NCBI RefSeq assembly: GCF_036345255.1
Contig: NZ_CP107783.1
Coordinates: forward strand, 6,308,001 to 6,372,000
Source of the DNA: Streptomyces sp. NBC_00569
GTDB lineage: Bacteria > Actinomycetota > Actinomycetes > Streptomycetales > Streptomycetaceae
DNA: 64,000 bases
Direction: 5' to 3'
The position numbers and the translations under genes were made by a program. This document shows, in pieces, positions 50,630 through 61,055 of the stretch. The notes under the pieces were generated by a model, which searched no databases, was not told where the DNA came from, and saw only the letters and a list, made by a program, of their open reading frames with translations. Each line of letters begins with the position of its first letter. The first letter of the stretch is position 1.

Positions 50630-51579
50630 GCCGGGCGGGCCGGGTCGGCGGGAGCAGCCCGGGACACGTTCCCGCGCGGGGCGGCCGGGACATGAGCGTC
50701 GACCCCCTGAAGCTGGTGCGGCTGAGGGCCCACCACCCCGAGGCCGTCGCCGAGGCGGCGGCGCGACGGCCGCGCAGGCCGCTGATCGCGCACGAGGCCG
50801 GGCGCCTCCTGATCGTCGCCGCCGACCACCCCGCCCGCGGCGCCCTCGCCGTGGGGGAGCGGCCCTTCGCCATGGCCGACCGCGCCGACCTCCTCGGACG
50901 GCTCTGCCTCGCCCTGTCGCGGCCCGGCGTCGACGGGGTCCTCGCCACCGCCGACATCCTCGACGACCTGCTTCTGCTCGGCGCGCTCGACGGCAAGGTC
51001 GTCCTCGGCTCGATGAACCGCGGCGGGCTCGCCGGGGCCTCCTTCGAACTCGACGACCGGTTCACCGGACACCGGCCCGCGGACCTGCACCGGCTGCGGT
51101 TCGACGCCGGCAAGCTGCTCCTTCGTATCGACTACGACGACCCGGGATCGCTGCGCACCATGGAGTCCGCGGCCCGCGCCGTCGACGAGATGGCCGCGCT
51201 GTGCCTGCCCGTGTTCGTCGAGCCGTTCCTGTGCCGCCGCGACCCCGCGAGCGGGACCCTGCGCAGCGACCTGGGCGCCGAGGCCGTCACCACGTCCATC
51301 GCCATCGCCTCCGGCCTCGGCGGCAGCTCCGCGTACACCTGGCTCAAGGTGCCCGTCACCGACAACCCCGACGACATGGCGCGCGTCATGGAGACGTCGA
51401 CGCTGCCCGCGGTGCTGCTCGGCGGCGATGTGGGTGACGACCAGGGCGCGGCGTACGAGAAGTGGCGGCACGCGCTCCAACTGCCCACCGTGCAGGGCCT
51501 GGTGGTGGGGCGCTCGCTGCTCTACCCGGCCGACGGCGACGTGGCGGGCGCGGTCGACAGCGCCGCGTCACTGCTGTAG
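50626..51579 (+). CDS. class I aldolase-like protein (probable IolJ function)
   Basis: A 317-residue (beta/alpha)8 protein of the type annotated as deoxyribose-phosphate aldolase or Cgl0159 family in actinobacteria. Visible blocks are LLIVAADHPARGALAVGER near residue 65, GSMNRGGLAGASFELDDRFT near 130, and WLKVPVTDNPDDMARVMETS near 245, whose Lys is a candidate Schiff-base residue, then LLGGDVGDDQ. Placed between iolC and iolB, it would split 5-dehydro-2-deoxy-6-phosphogluconate into DHAP and malonate semialdehyde. GGGAGAGG precedes ATG 50626, which overlaps iolC; ATG 50692 is an alternative start without a good site. Confidence 0.8.
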   Translation: MSRAGRVGGSSPGHVPARGGRDMSVDPLKLVRLRAHHPEAVAEAAARRPRRPLIAHEAGRLLIVAADHPARGALAVGERPFAMADRADLLGRLCLALSRPGVDGVLATADILDDLLLLGALDGKVVLGSMNRGGLAGASFELDDRFTGHRPADLHRLRFDAGKLLLRIDYDDPGSLRTMESAARAVDEMAALCLPVFVEPFLCRRDPASGTLRSDLGAEAVTTSIAIASGLGGSSAYTWLKVPVTDNPDDMARVMETSTLPAVLLGGDVGDDQGAAYEKWRHALQLPTVQGLVVGRSLLYPADGDVAGAVDSAASLL

Positions 51580-51588
51580 GAGGGGACG

Positions 51589-52422
51589 GTGACGACGAAC
51601 GACAGGGACCTCATGAACCCGTACCTGCCCCGGGGGAGCGCCGCCGACGGGCCCTACGCCCTGGCCGTCGGCCCGGAGCGGGCCGGCTGGTCCCGCGCGG
51701 GGCTGCGAGTGATCGAACTGAGGCCCGGACAGACCCACGATCTGGCCACCGGTGCGAGTGAATGGATCGTGCTGCCCTTGACGGGTGGTTGCACGGTGCG
51801 CACGGGAGGCCGGATCATCGAACTGCTGGGCCGGGAGAGCGTGTTCGGCGGGGTCAGCGACTTCGCGTACGTGCCCCGCGACGCCCATGCGCAGATCGCC
51901 TCCGGCGCGGGAGGCCGCTTCGCCCTGGCAGGAGCGAAGTGCGAGCGTCAGCTCCCCGCCCGCTACGGCCCCGCGCCGGAGGTTCCCGTCGAGCACCGAG
52001 GCTCCGGCACCAGCGCCCGCCAGGTGCGCAACTTCGCGTCCGCCGACGCCTTCGAGTGCGACCAGCTCATCGCCGTCGAAGTGATCACGCCCGGCGGGAA
52101 CTGGTCCTCGTACCCGCCCCACAAGCACGACGAGCACCGGCCGGGCGTCGAGACCGAGCTGGAGGAGATCTACTACTTCGAGATCGAGGGGCCCGGCGGG
52201 TACGGGTACCAGCGCGTCTCGCCGTCCAGGCCCGGCGGCACCGACCTGCTCGCCGAGGTCCGTACGGGCGACGCAGTCCTCGTCCCCGACGGGTGGCACG
52301 GCCCGTCGATCGCGCAGCCGGGGCACACCATGTACTACCTGAACGTGATGGCGGGACCGGGCGAGGAGCGGGAGTGGCGGATCTGCTTCCACCCCGATCA
52401 CCTGACGGAGGGATACCGATGA
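51589..52422 (+). CDS. iolB: 5-deoxy-glucuronate isomerase
   Basis: A 277-residue bicupin of the KduI/IolB family, converting 5-deoxyglucuronate to 5-dehydro-2-deoxygluconate. Metal-site blocks are SYPPHKHDEHRPGVETELEE near residue 170 (two His and Glu) and VLVPDGWHGPSIAQPGHTMY near 228 (His). YYFEIEGPGGYGYQRV lies between. GGAGGGG is 4 nt before GTG 51589. The stop overlaps the iolD start as ATGA. The step order in the pathway is iolE, iolD, iolB, iolC, aldolase, iolA. Confidence 0.94.
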   Translation: MTTNDRDLMNPYLPRGSAADGPYALAVGPERAGWSRAGLRVIELRPGQTHDLATGASEWIVLPLTGGCTVRTGGRIIELLGRESVFGGVSDFAYVPRDAHAQIASGAGGRFALAGAKCERQLPARYGPAPEVPVEHRGSGTSARQVRNFASADAFECDQLIAVEVITPGGNWSSYPPHKHDEHRPGVETELEEIYYFEIEGPGGYGYQRVSPSRPGGTDLLAEVRTGDAVLVPDGWHGPSIAQPGHTMYYLNVMAGPGEEREWRICFHPDHLTEGYR

Positions 52423-54287
52423 CGCGGCTCACCACAGCACAGGCCCTCGTGCGGTTCCTGTCCCGGCAGTACACCGAGCGCGACGGCGAGCGGCGCCGCC
52501 TGATCGACGCCACCTGGGGCATCTTCGGGCACGGGAACGTCGCCGGGATCGGCCAGGCCCTCCTGGAGTACGCCGACGACATGCCGTACCACCAGGGCCG
52601 CAACGAACAGGCCATGGTGCACGCGGCCGTCGGCTTCGCCCGGCAGAGCGGCCGGCTCGCCGCGCAGGCCGTTACCACGTCCATCGGGCCCGGCGCCACC
52701 AACCTCGTCACCGGCGCCGCCCTCGCCACCGTCAACCACCTGCCCGTCCTGCTGCTGCCCGGCGACACCTTCGCGACCCGGCCCGCCGACCCCGTGCTGC
52801 AGCAGCTCGAAGTCCCGTACGCGGGCGACGTGTCGGTCAACGACTGTCTGCGTCCCGTCTCCAGGTACTTCGACCGGATCACCCGGCCCGAGGCCCTCGT
52901 TCCGGCGGCCCTCGCCGCGATGCGCGTCCTCGCCGACCCGGTCGACACGGGCGCGGTCACCCTCGCGCTGCCGCAGGACGTGCAGGCCGAGGCGTACGAC
53001 TGGCCCGACGCCTTCTTCGACGAGCGGGTGTGGGGTGTGCGCAGGCCCGCGCCCGACCCGCGCGAGCTGGACGAGGCCGTCCGCGCGGTGCGCGCCGCGC
53101 GCAGGCCGCTGCTCGTCGCGGGCGGCGGCGTGCACCACAGCCGCGCCGAGGAGGCGCTGAAGGAGTTCGCTGACGCGACCGGGATCCCCGTCGCGTCCAC
53201 CCAGGCCGGCAAGGGCTCCCTGCGCTGGGACCACCCCTCGGACGTCGGCGGCGTCGGCCACACCGGCACCGCGACCGCGAACGAACTCGCCCGCACCGCC
53301 GACCTCGTCATCGGCGTCGGCACCCGCTACACCGACTTCACGACCGCGTCCGGCACCCTCTTCGGCTCCGGCGGCGTGCGCTTCCTCAACCTCAACATCG
53401 CGGCCTTCGACAGCCACAAGATGGCAGCCCTGCCGCTGGTCGCGGACGCCCGCACCGGCCTGGAGGGGCTCACGGCCGGACTCCGCGGCCACCGCGCGGA
53501 GCCCTCGTACGTCATGGAGTACTCCGACGACAAGGAGCGCTGGGAGTACCGCGTCGACGCCTGCTTCACGGCCGACGACGACCTGGTGCACCCCACCCAG
53601 CCCCAGGTGCTCGGCGCCCTCGACGAACTCGTCACCGAGGACGACATCCTGATCAACGCGGCCGGTTCGCTCCCCGGCGACCTGCACAAACTGTGGCGGG
53701 CCCGGTCCCGCGACCAGTACCACGTCGAGTACGGCTACTCCTGCATGGGCTACGAGATCCCCGCCGCGATCGGCGTCTCGCTCGCCGCTCCGGGCCGGCC
53801 GGTGTGGGCGCTCGTCGGCGACGGCACGTATCTGATGATGCCGACCGAGATCGTCACCGCCGTCCAGGAGAACATCCCGGTCAAAGTGGTACTCCTGCAG
53901 AACCACGGGTACGCGTCCATCGGCGGCCTCTCGGTCTCCGTGGGCGGCGAGGGGTTCGGTACGGGCTACCGCTTCCCGGCCGCCGACGGCACGTACACGG
54001 GCGCCCCGCTGCCCGTCGACCTCGCGGCGAACGCGGCCAGCCTCGGCATGACGGTGCTGCGCGCGAAAACCGTTCGTGATCTGCGGGAAGCCCTCGCGGC
54101 GGCGCGTGCGGCGGACGGTCCCACATGTGTCTACGTGGAGACCGAAACGGCAGACACAGTGTCGGGCGCGCCCCCCGCGCAGGCGTGGTGGGATGTGCCC
54201 GTGGCCGAGACAGCGACCCGACCGTCGGCGGTCAAGGCCCGCGAGGAGTACGACCGGCACGTCACCGCCCGGCGCCGCCGGCTGTGA
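52419..54287 (+). CDS. iolD: 3D-(3,5/4)-trihydroxycyclohexane-1,2-dione hydrolase
   Basis: A 622-residue ThDP enzyme that opens the inositol ring. It has the PYR-domain Glu in PYHQGRNEQAMVHAAVGFAR near residue 60, TSIGPGATNLVTGAA near 87, and the PP-domain motif ALVGDGTYLMMPTEIVTAVQ near 465 with LLQNHGYASIGGLS. The length (about 620-640) matches IolD. ATG 52419 overlaps the iolB stop (ATGA), so translation is coupled. Confusion with acetolactate synthase is unlikely given the operon. Confidence 0.94.
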   Translation: MTRLTTAQALVRFLSRQYTERDGERRRLIDATWGIFGHGNVAGIGQALLEYADDMPYHQGRNEQAMVHAAVGFARQSGRLAAQAVTTSIGPGATNLVTGAALATVNHLPVLLLPGDTFATRPADPVLQQLEVPYAGDVSVNDCLRPVSRYFDRITRPEALVPAALAAMRVLADPVDTGAVTLALPQDVQAEAYDWPDAFFDERVWGVRRPAPDPRELDEAVRAVRAARRPLLVAGGGVHHSRAEEALKEFADATGIPVASTQAGKGSLRWDHPSDVGGVGHTGTATANELARTADLVIGVGTRYTDFTTASGTLFGSGGVRFLNLNIAAFDSHKMAALPLVADARTGLEGLTAGLRGHRAEPSYVMEYSDDKERWEYRVDACFTADDDLVHPTQPQVLGALDELVTEDDILINAAGSLPGDLHKLWRARSRDQYHVEYGYSCMGYEIPAAIGVSLAAPGRPVWALVGDGTYLMMPTEIVTAVQENIPVKVVLLQNHGYASIGGLSVSVGGEGFGTGYRFPAADGTYTGAPLPVDLAANAASLGMTVLRAKTVRDLREALAAARAADGPTCVYVETETADTVSGAPPAQAWWDVPVAETATRPSAVKAREEYDRHVTARRRRL

Positions 54288-54339
54288 ATGAACGCGAGAC
54301 ACCCGAAACACCCGTAGGACCCCAAAGGAGCTTGCCCTC

Positions 54340-55851
<1,512 letters not shown>

Positions 55852-55866
55852 GGTCCCGGCAGTACC

Positions 55867-55904
55867 AGGTGCCCCGGCCGCCGCGCAGCGCGGCCGGGGC
55901 ACCT
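55867..55904 (+). terminator. terminator of the iol operon
   Basis: A perfect 15-bp stem (AGGTGCCCCGGCCGC with its complement) and 8-nt loop, 15 nt after mmsA. Confidence 0.88.
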
Positions 55905-56298
55905 CTGCGTGGGCCGGGGGCGCCGGGGGAGTGTCCGGAGTGCGGACGAATTCAGACGGACTTCGGAGTGTGGGCTGCGGTTCCCGTACGTAGGGGATGT
56001 ATCGGGTGTCCCAGACGGCACGGCCTGTTCGCCTGGGAAAGCAAGGTCATTAATCCGGAACTCCTGATGGAATGCACTTGCTGCGGCGAACCGGCTTGGA
56101 AGTGACCACAGTTGGATCACGTGTCCGGTGCGGAATCCGCAGCTAAACGGCCGTTGACGTTCCGGATTTCGCACGGTGCAATGACGCGCCGGGAGCGGAC
56201 GAACAACCCCCCATCGCGACAGCCCTTCGGAGGCGATAGCGCTCCCGGCCCGAGTATCGGAAACATCTGCCGCACGAGTCGATCGGAACCGCTCCTCC
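55905..56298. other. AT-enriched interval before the APC permease
   Basis: No recognised gene. A plus-strand frame from GTG 55968 to 56105 would encode 45 residues ending LLMECTCCGEPAWK with six Cys overall, but it lacks a ribosome site. Several ATCCGG/CCGGAT pieces occur at 56050-56170. The long 5' region is probably regulatory for the permease. Confidence 0.4.
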
Positions 56299-57708
56299 AT
56301 GTCCGACACGCTTCGCACCAGCCCCACGACCGTCACCGAGGAGCCCCTCGGCAACACGGCCAGTCCCCAGAAGCTCAAGCGTTCCATCGGCGTCGTCGGC
56401 GGCACCCTGCTCACGCTCTCGTGCGTGACGCCCGCCTCCACGCTCTTCGTGGTCGTCCCCGACCTGTTCTCCTCGCTCGGCACCGCCACCGCGCTCACCA
56501 TCGCGATCGGCTCGCTGCTCTGCATAGCCGTCGCGTTCTGCTACTCGGAGCTGGGCACCCTGATCCCCAGCGCGGGCGGCGAGTACGCCATGGTGTCGAC
56601 GCTCGCGGGCCGCCTCGCCGGCTGGCTCGTCTTCGTGCTCTCGCTGCTCGTCGTCATGATCGTGCCGCCCGTCATCGCGATGGGCACCGCGGACTACCTC
56701 GCCCCGCTCGTGCACCTGCCCGCCGCCGGCGCCGGCGCGGGCGTCATGCTCCTCGCCACTCTCGCGGGCCTGCTCGACCTGCGCGCCAACGCCTGGATCA
56801 CCGGCATCTTCCTCGTCCTCGAGGTCATCGCCGCCGGAGTCGTCGCCGTCCTCGGCTTCGCCCACTCCGAGCGCGGCGCCGGCTCCCTCGTCGACCTGCA
56901 CGTCTCCGGGGCGGGCGGCCACACCGACACCGTCACCGCGATGCTGATCATCTCCGGGCTCGCCATCGCCCTCTTCATCACGCAGGGCTTCTCGACCGCG
57001 GTCTACCTCTCCGAGGAGCTGGAGAACCCGCGCCGCAACGTGGCCCGCACGGTGCTCGCGACCCTCGCCATCTCCACCGTGGTCATCCTGGTGCCGGTCG
57101 TCGCCATCACCATGGGCGCCCCCGACCTCGCCGCCCTCACCAGCGGCGACATCAGCGGCATGGTCGAGGCCTGGTCCAACTCCGCCGTCGGCACGTTCGT
57201 CAGCCTCTGCGTCGCCCTCGCGATCATCAACGCGGGCATCGTCATGGTCATCCAGAACTCCCGCGTCCTGTTCGCCTCCGCCCGCGACAAGTCCTGGCCC
57301 GAGCCGGTCAACAACGCGCTCTCCAAGCTCGGCCGCTTCGGCTCCCCGTGGGTCGCGACCCTCGTCGTGGGCGTGCCCGGCGCGGCCCTCTGCTTCGTCA
57401 ACCTCGACACCCTGTACGGCGTGACCGGCGTCTCCGTCACCGGCATGTACCTCCTGGTCGCCGTGGCCGCGCTGCTCGCCCGCCGCGGCTCCCACCGCGA
57501 CCAGCCGGCCTGGCGCATGCCACTGTGGCCCGCGGTGCCGCTGGTCCTGATCGCCGTGCTCGCCTACATCCTCAGCCAGCAGGAGGTCTCCTACCTGCTG
57601 TGGACCGGCGGCATCACCGCCGCGGCCACCCTCTACTGGGCGCTCTACCTGCGGCCGCGCAAGGACACCCGCTGGCTGGTGTCGATCCCCGAGGACGAGC
57701 AGGCCTGA
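56299..57708 (+). CDS. APC-family amino acid/polyamine permease
   Basis: A 469-residue membrane transporter with twelve predicted helices. LKRSIGVVGGTLLTLSCVTP starts helix 1, and ELGTLIPSAGGEYAMVSTLA near residue 85 is the APC consensus. YLSEELENPRRNVARTVLAT near 238 is the usual loop after helix 6. It would import an amino acid or amine. It follows the iol operon but is separated by a terminator and 394 nt, so a role in inositol uptake is not implied. The ribosome site before ATG 56299 is weak (CTCCTCC-like sequence precedes it). Confidence 0.88.
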   Translation: MSDTLRTSPTTVTEEPLGNTASPQKLKRSIGVVGGTLLTLSCVTPASTLFVVVPDLFSSLGTATALTIAIGSLLCIAVAFCYSELGTLIPSAGGEYAMVSTLAGRLAGWLVFVLSLLVVMIVPPVIAMGTADYLAPLVHLPAAGAGAGVMLLATLAGLLDLRANAWITGIFLVLEVIAAGVVAVLGFAHSERGAGSLVDLHVSGAGGHTDTVTAMLIISGLAIALFITQGFSTAVYLSEELENPRRNVARTVLATLAISTVVILVPVVAITMGAPDLAALTSGDISGMVEAWSNSAVGTFVSLCVALAIINAGIVMVIQNSRVLFASARDKSWPEPVNNALSKLGRFGSPWVATLVVGVPGAALCFVNLDTLYGVTGVSVTGMYLLVAVAALLARRGSHRDQPAWRMPLWPAVPLVLIAVLAYILSQQEVSYLLWTGGITAAATLYWALYLRPRKDTRWLVSIPEDEQA

Positions 57709-57733
57709 GCCTCAGCCCCGCCCCGGGCGGCGC

Positions 57734-58153
57734 TCAGACGAACGACCACTCGACGACGGAGCACCCACCGCCGTCCCGGCCGCCCGCGCCGCGATACGTC
57801 GCGAGCGCGGGCGCGTTGTCCGTGTCCACGCCGACCCACATCCCGTAACAGCCCCGCTCCCTGGCCAGCGCCGCCAGCGCCTCGACCAGGGAGCGGCCGA
57901 TGCCACGGCGCCGGTACGCCTCGGCCACCGACAGCTCGTACAGGAACATCTCCACCCCCTTGTCCGGGTGAATCGTCTCGACCCCGCTGACGAAGCCCAC
58001 GGCCTCGTCGTCCTCGTAAGCCAGGAAGAGATGGTGGCCCGGGGTCAGAAGAAAGCGGGCCGACCACTCAGGAACGGCGGGCCCGTCGAACAGGGGCCCG
58101 GCGGCGGTCAGTTCGTCGACGGTGCGCGCACGGCGGATGCCGGAATTCTGCAT
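57734..58153 (-). CDS. GNAT-family acetyltransferase, AAC(3)-I-like
   Basis: A 139-residue single-domain GNAT. The central block EMFLYELSVAEAYRRRGIGR and SLVEALAALARERGC near residues 80-110 contain the acetyl-CoA loop RRRGIGRSL, and resemble aminoglycoside 3-N-acetyltransferase I and related proteins. VGFVSGVETIHPDKG precedes it. Whether it modifies aminoglycosides or a natural amine is not clear. TACGAA near the start could be the -10 of a leaderless message; ATG 58153 is the natural start. It converges on the APC permease gene. Confidence 0.82.
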   Translation of the reverse strand: MQNSGIRRARTVDELTAAGPLFDGPAVPEWSARFLLTPGHHLFLAYEDDEAVGFVSGVETIHPDKGVEMFLYELSVAEAYRRRGIGRSLVEALAALARERGCYGMWVGVDTDNAPALATYRGAGGRDGGGCSVVEWSFV

Positions 58154-58256
58154 GACGCTTCGTACCACGAGCGGTGTACGCGAAGGCGGGACCCTACTCC
58201 CCGGGGAGGTCCGGCGGTTCAGCCCGGGGGCTGCCCCCGTTGTCCGCGGTCGCCCG

Positions 58257-58262
58257 TACCGT
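58257..58262 (+). promoter_or_regulatory. -10 element of a leaderless hydrolase::ABC transcript
   Basis: TACCGT ends 6 nt before ATG 58269 and there is no ribosome site. The same hexamer precedes the cation efflux gene at 3280. Confidence 0.5.
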
Positions 58263-58268
58263 TGACGC

Positions 58269-61055
58269 ATGGATCTACGACTGACCGGACCGCGGGCCAG
58301 GCCACGGCGGTGGGCGGCCGCCGCCGCTGCCGTCGTGGTGCTCGCGGGCGCAGGCACGTGGACGGCCGCGGCCGCCTCGGACGACGCGCCCCCCGTGCAG
58401 CGCCGCGACAAGGTGATGGACACGGGCGGAGCCAGGATCGACACGTCGTACTTCACGACGCCCGGATCCGAGCGCCGCCCCGCCGTCCTGCTCGCCCACG
58501 GCTTCGGCGCCAGCAAGGACGAGCTGCGCGCCCAGGCCGAGGGCCTCGCCCGCGACGGATACGCCGTGCTGACCTGGTCGGCGCGCGGCTTCGGCCGCTC
58601 CACGGGCAAGATCGGGCTCAACGACCCGAAGGGCGAGGTCGCCGACGCGTCCCGGCTCATCGACTGGCTGGCGAAGCGGCCCGAGGTGCAGCTCGACAAG
58701 AAGGGCGACCCGCGCGTCGGCGTCACCGGCGCCTCGTACGGCGGAGCGGTCTCGCTGCTAGCCGCCGGGTACGACGACCGGGTCGACGCCATCGCCCCGC
58801 AGATCACGTACTGGAACCTCGCCGACGCGCTGTTCCCCCAGGGCGTCTTCAAGAAGCTCTGGGCGGGGCTCTTCATCAACACCGGCGGCGGCTGCGACCG
58901 GTTCGAGCCGCAGCTGTGCCGCATGTACGAACGCGTCGCCGAGGCCGGGAAGCCGGACGCCGCGGCCCGCGCTCTCCTCGAGGAGCGCTCGCCGATCGCC
59001 GTCGGCAAGCACATCAAGGTGCCCACGCTCCTGATGCAGGGCCAGACGGACTCCCTGTTCCCCCTCGGCCAGGCCGACGCGGCCGCCAAGGCGATCCGGG
59101 CCAACGGCGCGCCCGTCGACGTCGACTGGATCGCGGGCGGTCACGACGGCGGAGACCGCGAGACGGGGCGCGTCGAGGCCCGCGTCGACTCCTGGTTCGA
59201 CCGCTATCTGAAGGACGACAAGGCGGCCGACACCGGCCCCGCCTTCCGCGTCACCCGCACCGGAGGCATCGACTCCACCGACGGCGCCGCTCAGCTGCGC
59301 GGTGCGAGCAGCGACGCGTACCCGGGCCTCGCGAACGACCCGCGGCGCGTGCCGCTGGCCGGGCGCGAGCAGCACGTCGGCAACCCCGCAGGGGCCAGCC
59401 CGCCCGCCATCTCGAACCTGCCGGGGCTCGGAGGCGGCGGCGGTGGCGGGCTCGGCCAGCTCTCCTCCCTGGGCGTCGGCCTCTCCCTCGACTTCCCCGG
59501 CCAGTTCGCCCACTTCGAGTCGGCGCCCCTGCGCGACGACCTGCACGTCACGGGATCCCCGACGGTGACGGTGCACGTCGCGTCCGACAGCGACGACGCC
59601 GTCCTGTTCGGCAAGGTGTACGACGTCGCGCCCGGCGGCGGGTCCCAGCCGGTGCTGCCCTCCCAACTCACCTCACCCGTACGGGTGGTGGGATCCGGAA
59701 CCGGTGGTGGCAAGGACGTCACGCTCACGCTCCCCGCCATCGACCACGAAGTGCAGAAGGGGCACCGCCTGCGCCTCGTCCTGTCCTCCACGGACCTCGG
59801 CTACGCGTCCCCGACTCACCCCGCCACGTACACCGTCTCCCTCAAGAGCGACCTGTCCGTGCCCACCGCACCCGCCGTGCGCACGGCCGCCGCGCCGCTG
59901 CCCGCCTGGGTGTGGTGGCTGCCTCTCGCCGGCGTCCTGGCGGCGCTCGCCCTGCTGCTCACCGGCCGCCGCCGCGCGAGCGCGGGAGCCCCCGACCCGG
60001 ACCTCGCCGAGGTCCCGCTCCAGATCACCGACCTGAGCAAGAAGTACGCGAAGTCCGCCGACCGGTACGCGGTCCGTGACCTGTCCTTCCACGTGGAGAA
60101 GGGCCAGGTCCTCGGCCTCCTCGGGCCGAACGGCGCGGGCAAGACCACGACCCTGCGCATGCTGATGGGCCTCATCAGGCCCGACGGCGGCGAGATCCGT
60201 GTCTTCGGGCACGCCATCAGGCCGGGGGCACCCGTTCTGTCGCGGGTCGGCGCGTTCGTCGAGGGCGCGGGCTTCCTGCCGCACCTGTCCGGCCGGGAGA
60301 ACCTGGAGCTGTACTGGGCGGCCACCGGCCGCCCCGCCGAGGACGCGCACCTGGAAGAGGCCCTGGAGATCGCCGGGCTCGGCGACGCCCTGGCCCGCGC
60401 CGTGCGCACCTACTCGCAGGGCATGCGCCAGCGGCTCGCCCTCGCGCAGGCCATGCTGGGCCTGCCCGATCTCCTCATCCTCGACGAGCCGACGAACGGC
60501 CTCGACCCGCCCCAGATCCGCGAGATGCGCGAGGTGATGATCCGGTACGCGGCCGCGGGCCGCACGGTCATCGTCTCCAGCCATCTCCTCGCCGAGGTCG
60601 AGCAGACCTGCACGCACCTGGTGGTCATGGACCGCGGCCGCCTGGTGCAGGCGGGACCGGTCGCCGACATCATCGGCTCCGGCGACACCCTCCTGGCCGG
60701 GCTCGCGGCGGACATCTCCGACGCGCTGGTGGAGAAGGTGGCGGCGCTGCCCGGCGTGGAGTCGGCGGCCAGGGCGGAGGGCGGACTCCTGGTCCGTCTC
60801 GCCGCCCCGGCGCACGCGGGTGTCCCGGCGACGCTTCCGGCGGTTCCCGCGGCGGTCGCCACGGAGAGCGCCCCGGCGGCGCCCGAGGACCCGGCTCGGT
60901 CCGCGGTCCTCATGCCTCCCGCCGGCGACCGGGAGACGGCCGCCGCCAGGCTCCTCGCCGAGCTGGTCCGGCTCGACGTGCCGGTCGCATCGCTCGGCCC
61001 GCACCGCCGCCTCGAAGACGCGTTCCTGACCCTGATCGGAGGCGAAGCCGGATGA
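58269..61055 (+). CDS. extracytoplasmic alpha/beta hydrolase fused to an ABC transporter ATPase
   Basis: A 928-residue fusion. Residues about 15-36 are a signal anchor. Residues 45-310 are an alpha/beta hydrolase of the X-Pro dipeptidyl-peptidase/CocE type with likely triad Ser156 (TGASYGGAV), Asp261 (GQTDSLF) and His292 (AGGHDGG). Residues about 330-535 resemble the C-terminal jelly-roll of that family. A helix at about 547-565 (WVWWLPLAGVLAALALLL) crosses the membrane. Residues about 585-810 are a full ABC ATPase: Walker A GPNGAGKTT at 619, signature YSQGMRQRLALAQA near 715, Walker B LLILDEPTNGLD near 735. An Ala/Pro-rich tail follows. The permease gene overlaps by 4 nt. One polypeptide thus links an outside hydrolase to an inside motor. 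Substrate unknown. Confidence 0.85.
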   Translation: MDLRLTGPRARPRRWAAAAAAVVVLAGAGTWTAAAASDDAPPVQRRDKVMDTGGARIDTSYFTTPGSERRPAVLLAHGFGASKDELRAQAEGLARDGYAVLTWSARGFGRSTGKIGLNDPKGEVADASRLIDWLAKRPEVQLDKKGDPRVGVTGASYGGAVSLLAAGYDDRVDAIAPQITYWNLADALFPQGVFKKLWAGLFINTGGGCDRFEPQLCRMYERVAEAGKPDAAARALLEERSPIAVGKHIKVPTLLMQGQTDSLFPLGQADAAAKAIRANGAPVDVDWIAGGHDGGDRETGRVEARVDSWFDRYLKDDKAADTGPAFRVTRTGGIDSTDGAAQLRGASSDAYPGLANDPRRVPLAGREQHVGNPAGASPPAISNLPGLGGGGGGGLGQLSSLGVGLSLDFPGQFAHFESAPLRDDLHVTGSPTVTVHVASDSDDAVLFGKVYDVAPGGGSQPVLPSQLTSPVRVVGSGTGGGKDVTLTLPAIDHEVQKGHRLRLVLSSTDLGYASPTHPATYTVSLKSDLSVPTAPAVRTAAAPLPAWVWWLPLAGVLAALALLLTGRRRASAGAPDPDLAEVPLQITDLSKKYAKSADRYAVRDLSFHVEKGQVLGLLGPNGAGKTTTLRMLMGLIRPDGGEIRVFGHAIRPGAPVLSRVGAFVEGAGFLPHLSGRENLELYWAATGRPAEDAHLEEALEIAGLGDALARAVRTYSQGMRQRLALAQAMLGLPDLLILDEPTNGLDPPQIREMREVMIRYAAAGRTVIVSSHLLAEVEQTCTHLVVMDRGRLVQAGPVADIIGSGDTLLAGLAADISDALVEKVAALPGVESAARAEGGLLVRLAAPAHAGVPATLPAVPAAVATESAPAAPEDPARSAVLMPPAGDRETAAARLLAELVRLDVPVASLGPHRRLEDAFLTLIGGEAG

